From: Streptomyces sp. NBC_00457
GTDB taxonomy: Bacteria > Actinomycetota > Actinomycetes > Streptomycetales > Streptomycetaceae
Length of the DNA: 64,000 nucleotides
NCBI RefSeq assembly: GCF_036014015.1
Contig: NZ_CP107905.1
Coordinates: 7,130,001 to 7,194,000 of the forward strand
Direction of reading: 5' to 3'
This document shows positions 63,549-64,000 of the stretch, in pieces. The position numbers were made by a program, and so were the translations under genes. Positions within the stretch are counted from its first letter, which is position 1. Each line of letters begins with the position of its first letter. Below the pieces are notes generated by a model. The model was given only the letters and a program-made list of their open reading frames with translations. It did not search any database and had not been told where the DNA came from.

Positions 63549-64000
63549 ATGCTGAGTGAACGCAGGCTTCAGGTGCTGCGCGCCATCGTCCAGGACTACG
63601 TCGGCACGGAGGAGCCGGTCGGCTCCAAGGCGCTCACCGAGCGGCACAACCTCGGTGTCTCCCCGGCGACCGTGCGCAACGACATGGCGGTCCTGGAGGA
63701 CGAGGGGTTCATCGCCCAGCCGCACACCAGTGCCGGGCGCATCCCCACGGACAAGGGCTACCGCCTCTTCGTCGACAAGCTGGCCGGCGTCAAGCCGATG
63801 AGCGCGCCCGAGCGGCGTGCGATTCAGAACTTCCTCGACGGGGCCGTCGATCTCGACGATGTGGTGGCGCGGACCGTGCGGCTGCTCGCGCAGCTGACCC
63901 GGCAGGTCGCCGTCGTGCAGTACCCCTCGCTCACCCGCTCCACCGTGCGGCACGTGGAACTGCTCTCGCTCGCTCCCGCGCGCGTGATGCTCGTGCTGAT
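63549..64000 (+). CDS. hrcA: Heat-inducible transcription repressor HrcA (partial, 3' end outside window)
   Basis: Repressor of heat-shock genes that binds CIRCE; the first 150 residues are present and the frame is open to the window edge. [19 protein letters not shown], the winged-helix segment [20 protein letters not shown] and [17 protein letters not shown] are diagnostic. ATG 63549 is used with GGAGG at 10 bases; GTG 63540 would add three residues. A dnaJ gene usually follows in actinomycetes, beyond this window. Confidence 0.95.
   Translation, partial: MLSERRLQVLRAIVQDYVGTEEPVGSKALTERHNLGVSPATVRNDMAVLEDEGFIAQPHTSAGRIPTDKGYRLFVDKLAGVKPMSAPERRAIQNFLDGAVDLDDVVARTVRLLAQLTRQVAVVQYPSLTRSTVRHVELLSLAPARVMLVL

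Noticed and set aside
1..64000. CRISPR arrays, insertion sequences, prophage genes
   Set aside because: No regular direct repeats with spacers, transposase motifs or phage structural genes were found.

Overview
The window is a high-GC chromosomal segment that reads as Streptomyces or a close relative. Supporting signs are strong third-position G/C, frequent GTG starts, several genes that look leaderless, a very long RNase E/G of the actinomycete type, two zinc-ribbon micro-genes between identical tRNA-Ala(GGC) genes, and four copies of a short hairpin repeat that I remember as common between Streptomyces genes. No phage, insertion sequence, CRISPR array or replication origin was seen.

Layout. 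(1) 1-4335: rne with a 5' hairpin and a strong terminator. (2) 4478-10040: a tightly coupled dTDP-rhamnose operon (rfbA-rfbB-rfbD-glycosyltransferase-rfbC). (3) 10041-12341: rplU-rpmA-obgE. (4) 12486-22625: an envelope block with a secreted FG-GAP beta-propeller, a Tat-exported PhoD, a fused cytidylyltransferase/short-chain dehydrogenase (probable CDP-ribitol synthase), a TagF/TarL-type polymerase, a GT2 glycosyltransferase and a polysaccharide pyruvyl transferase. (5) 22799-29577: proB and proA around a conserved unknown, two related single-pass membrane proteins, an M48 peptidase and two 53-54 residue membrane peptides. (6) 29624-34314: nadD, a degenerate LytR-CpsA-Psr protein, rsfS, a histidine phosphatase, then two identical tRNA-Ala genes flanking two zinc-ribbon genes. 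(7) 34384-40616: a two-gene membrane redox unit on the minus strand, and leuS preceded by a leucine attenuator. (8) 40765-51558: a membrane coiled-coil protein, degV, comEA-comEC, arylamine N-acetyltransferase, holA, an NTF2-like protein, rpsT and lepA. (9) 51814-60515: an acyl-CoA synthetase, a receiver protein, a soluble multi-HAMP hybrid kinase and a SpoIIE-type phosphatase. (10) 60543-64000: hemW, DUF3097, a metallo-beta-lactamase-fold hydrolase, and the start of CIRCE-controlled hrcA.

How it fits together. The order obgE, proB/proA, nadD, rsfS, leuS, comEA/comEC, holA, rpsT, lepA, hemW, hrcA matches, from memory, a conserved backbone also seen in Bacillus. Wall-polymer genes and signalling genes sit at its junctions. 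The two polymer blocks would supply dTDP-rhamnose and CDP-ribitol (or a related polyol), a polymerase, decorating glycosyltransferases, pyruvylation and a possible teichoic-acid phosphodiesterase (PhoD).

The most unusual signal is the 200-base leader of the cytidylyltransferase/dehydrogenase gene. It can form a 16-bp hairpin that competes with an 11-bp long-range stem, followed by a stem that reaches the ribosome binding site, so it looks like a candidate RNA switch. Also notable are a recurring TANNNT-N6/7-start pattern, a repeat copy that supplies the last ~35 residues of a glycosyltransferase, and six 92-residue HAMP repeats in the hybrid kinase. All positions and motifs were read by eye; family names come from motif recognition and not from database searches.
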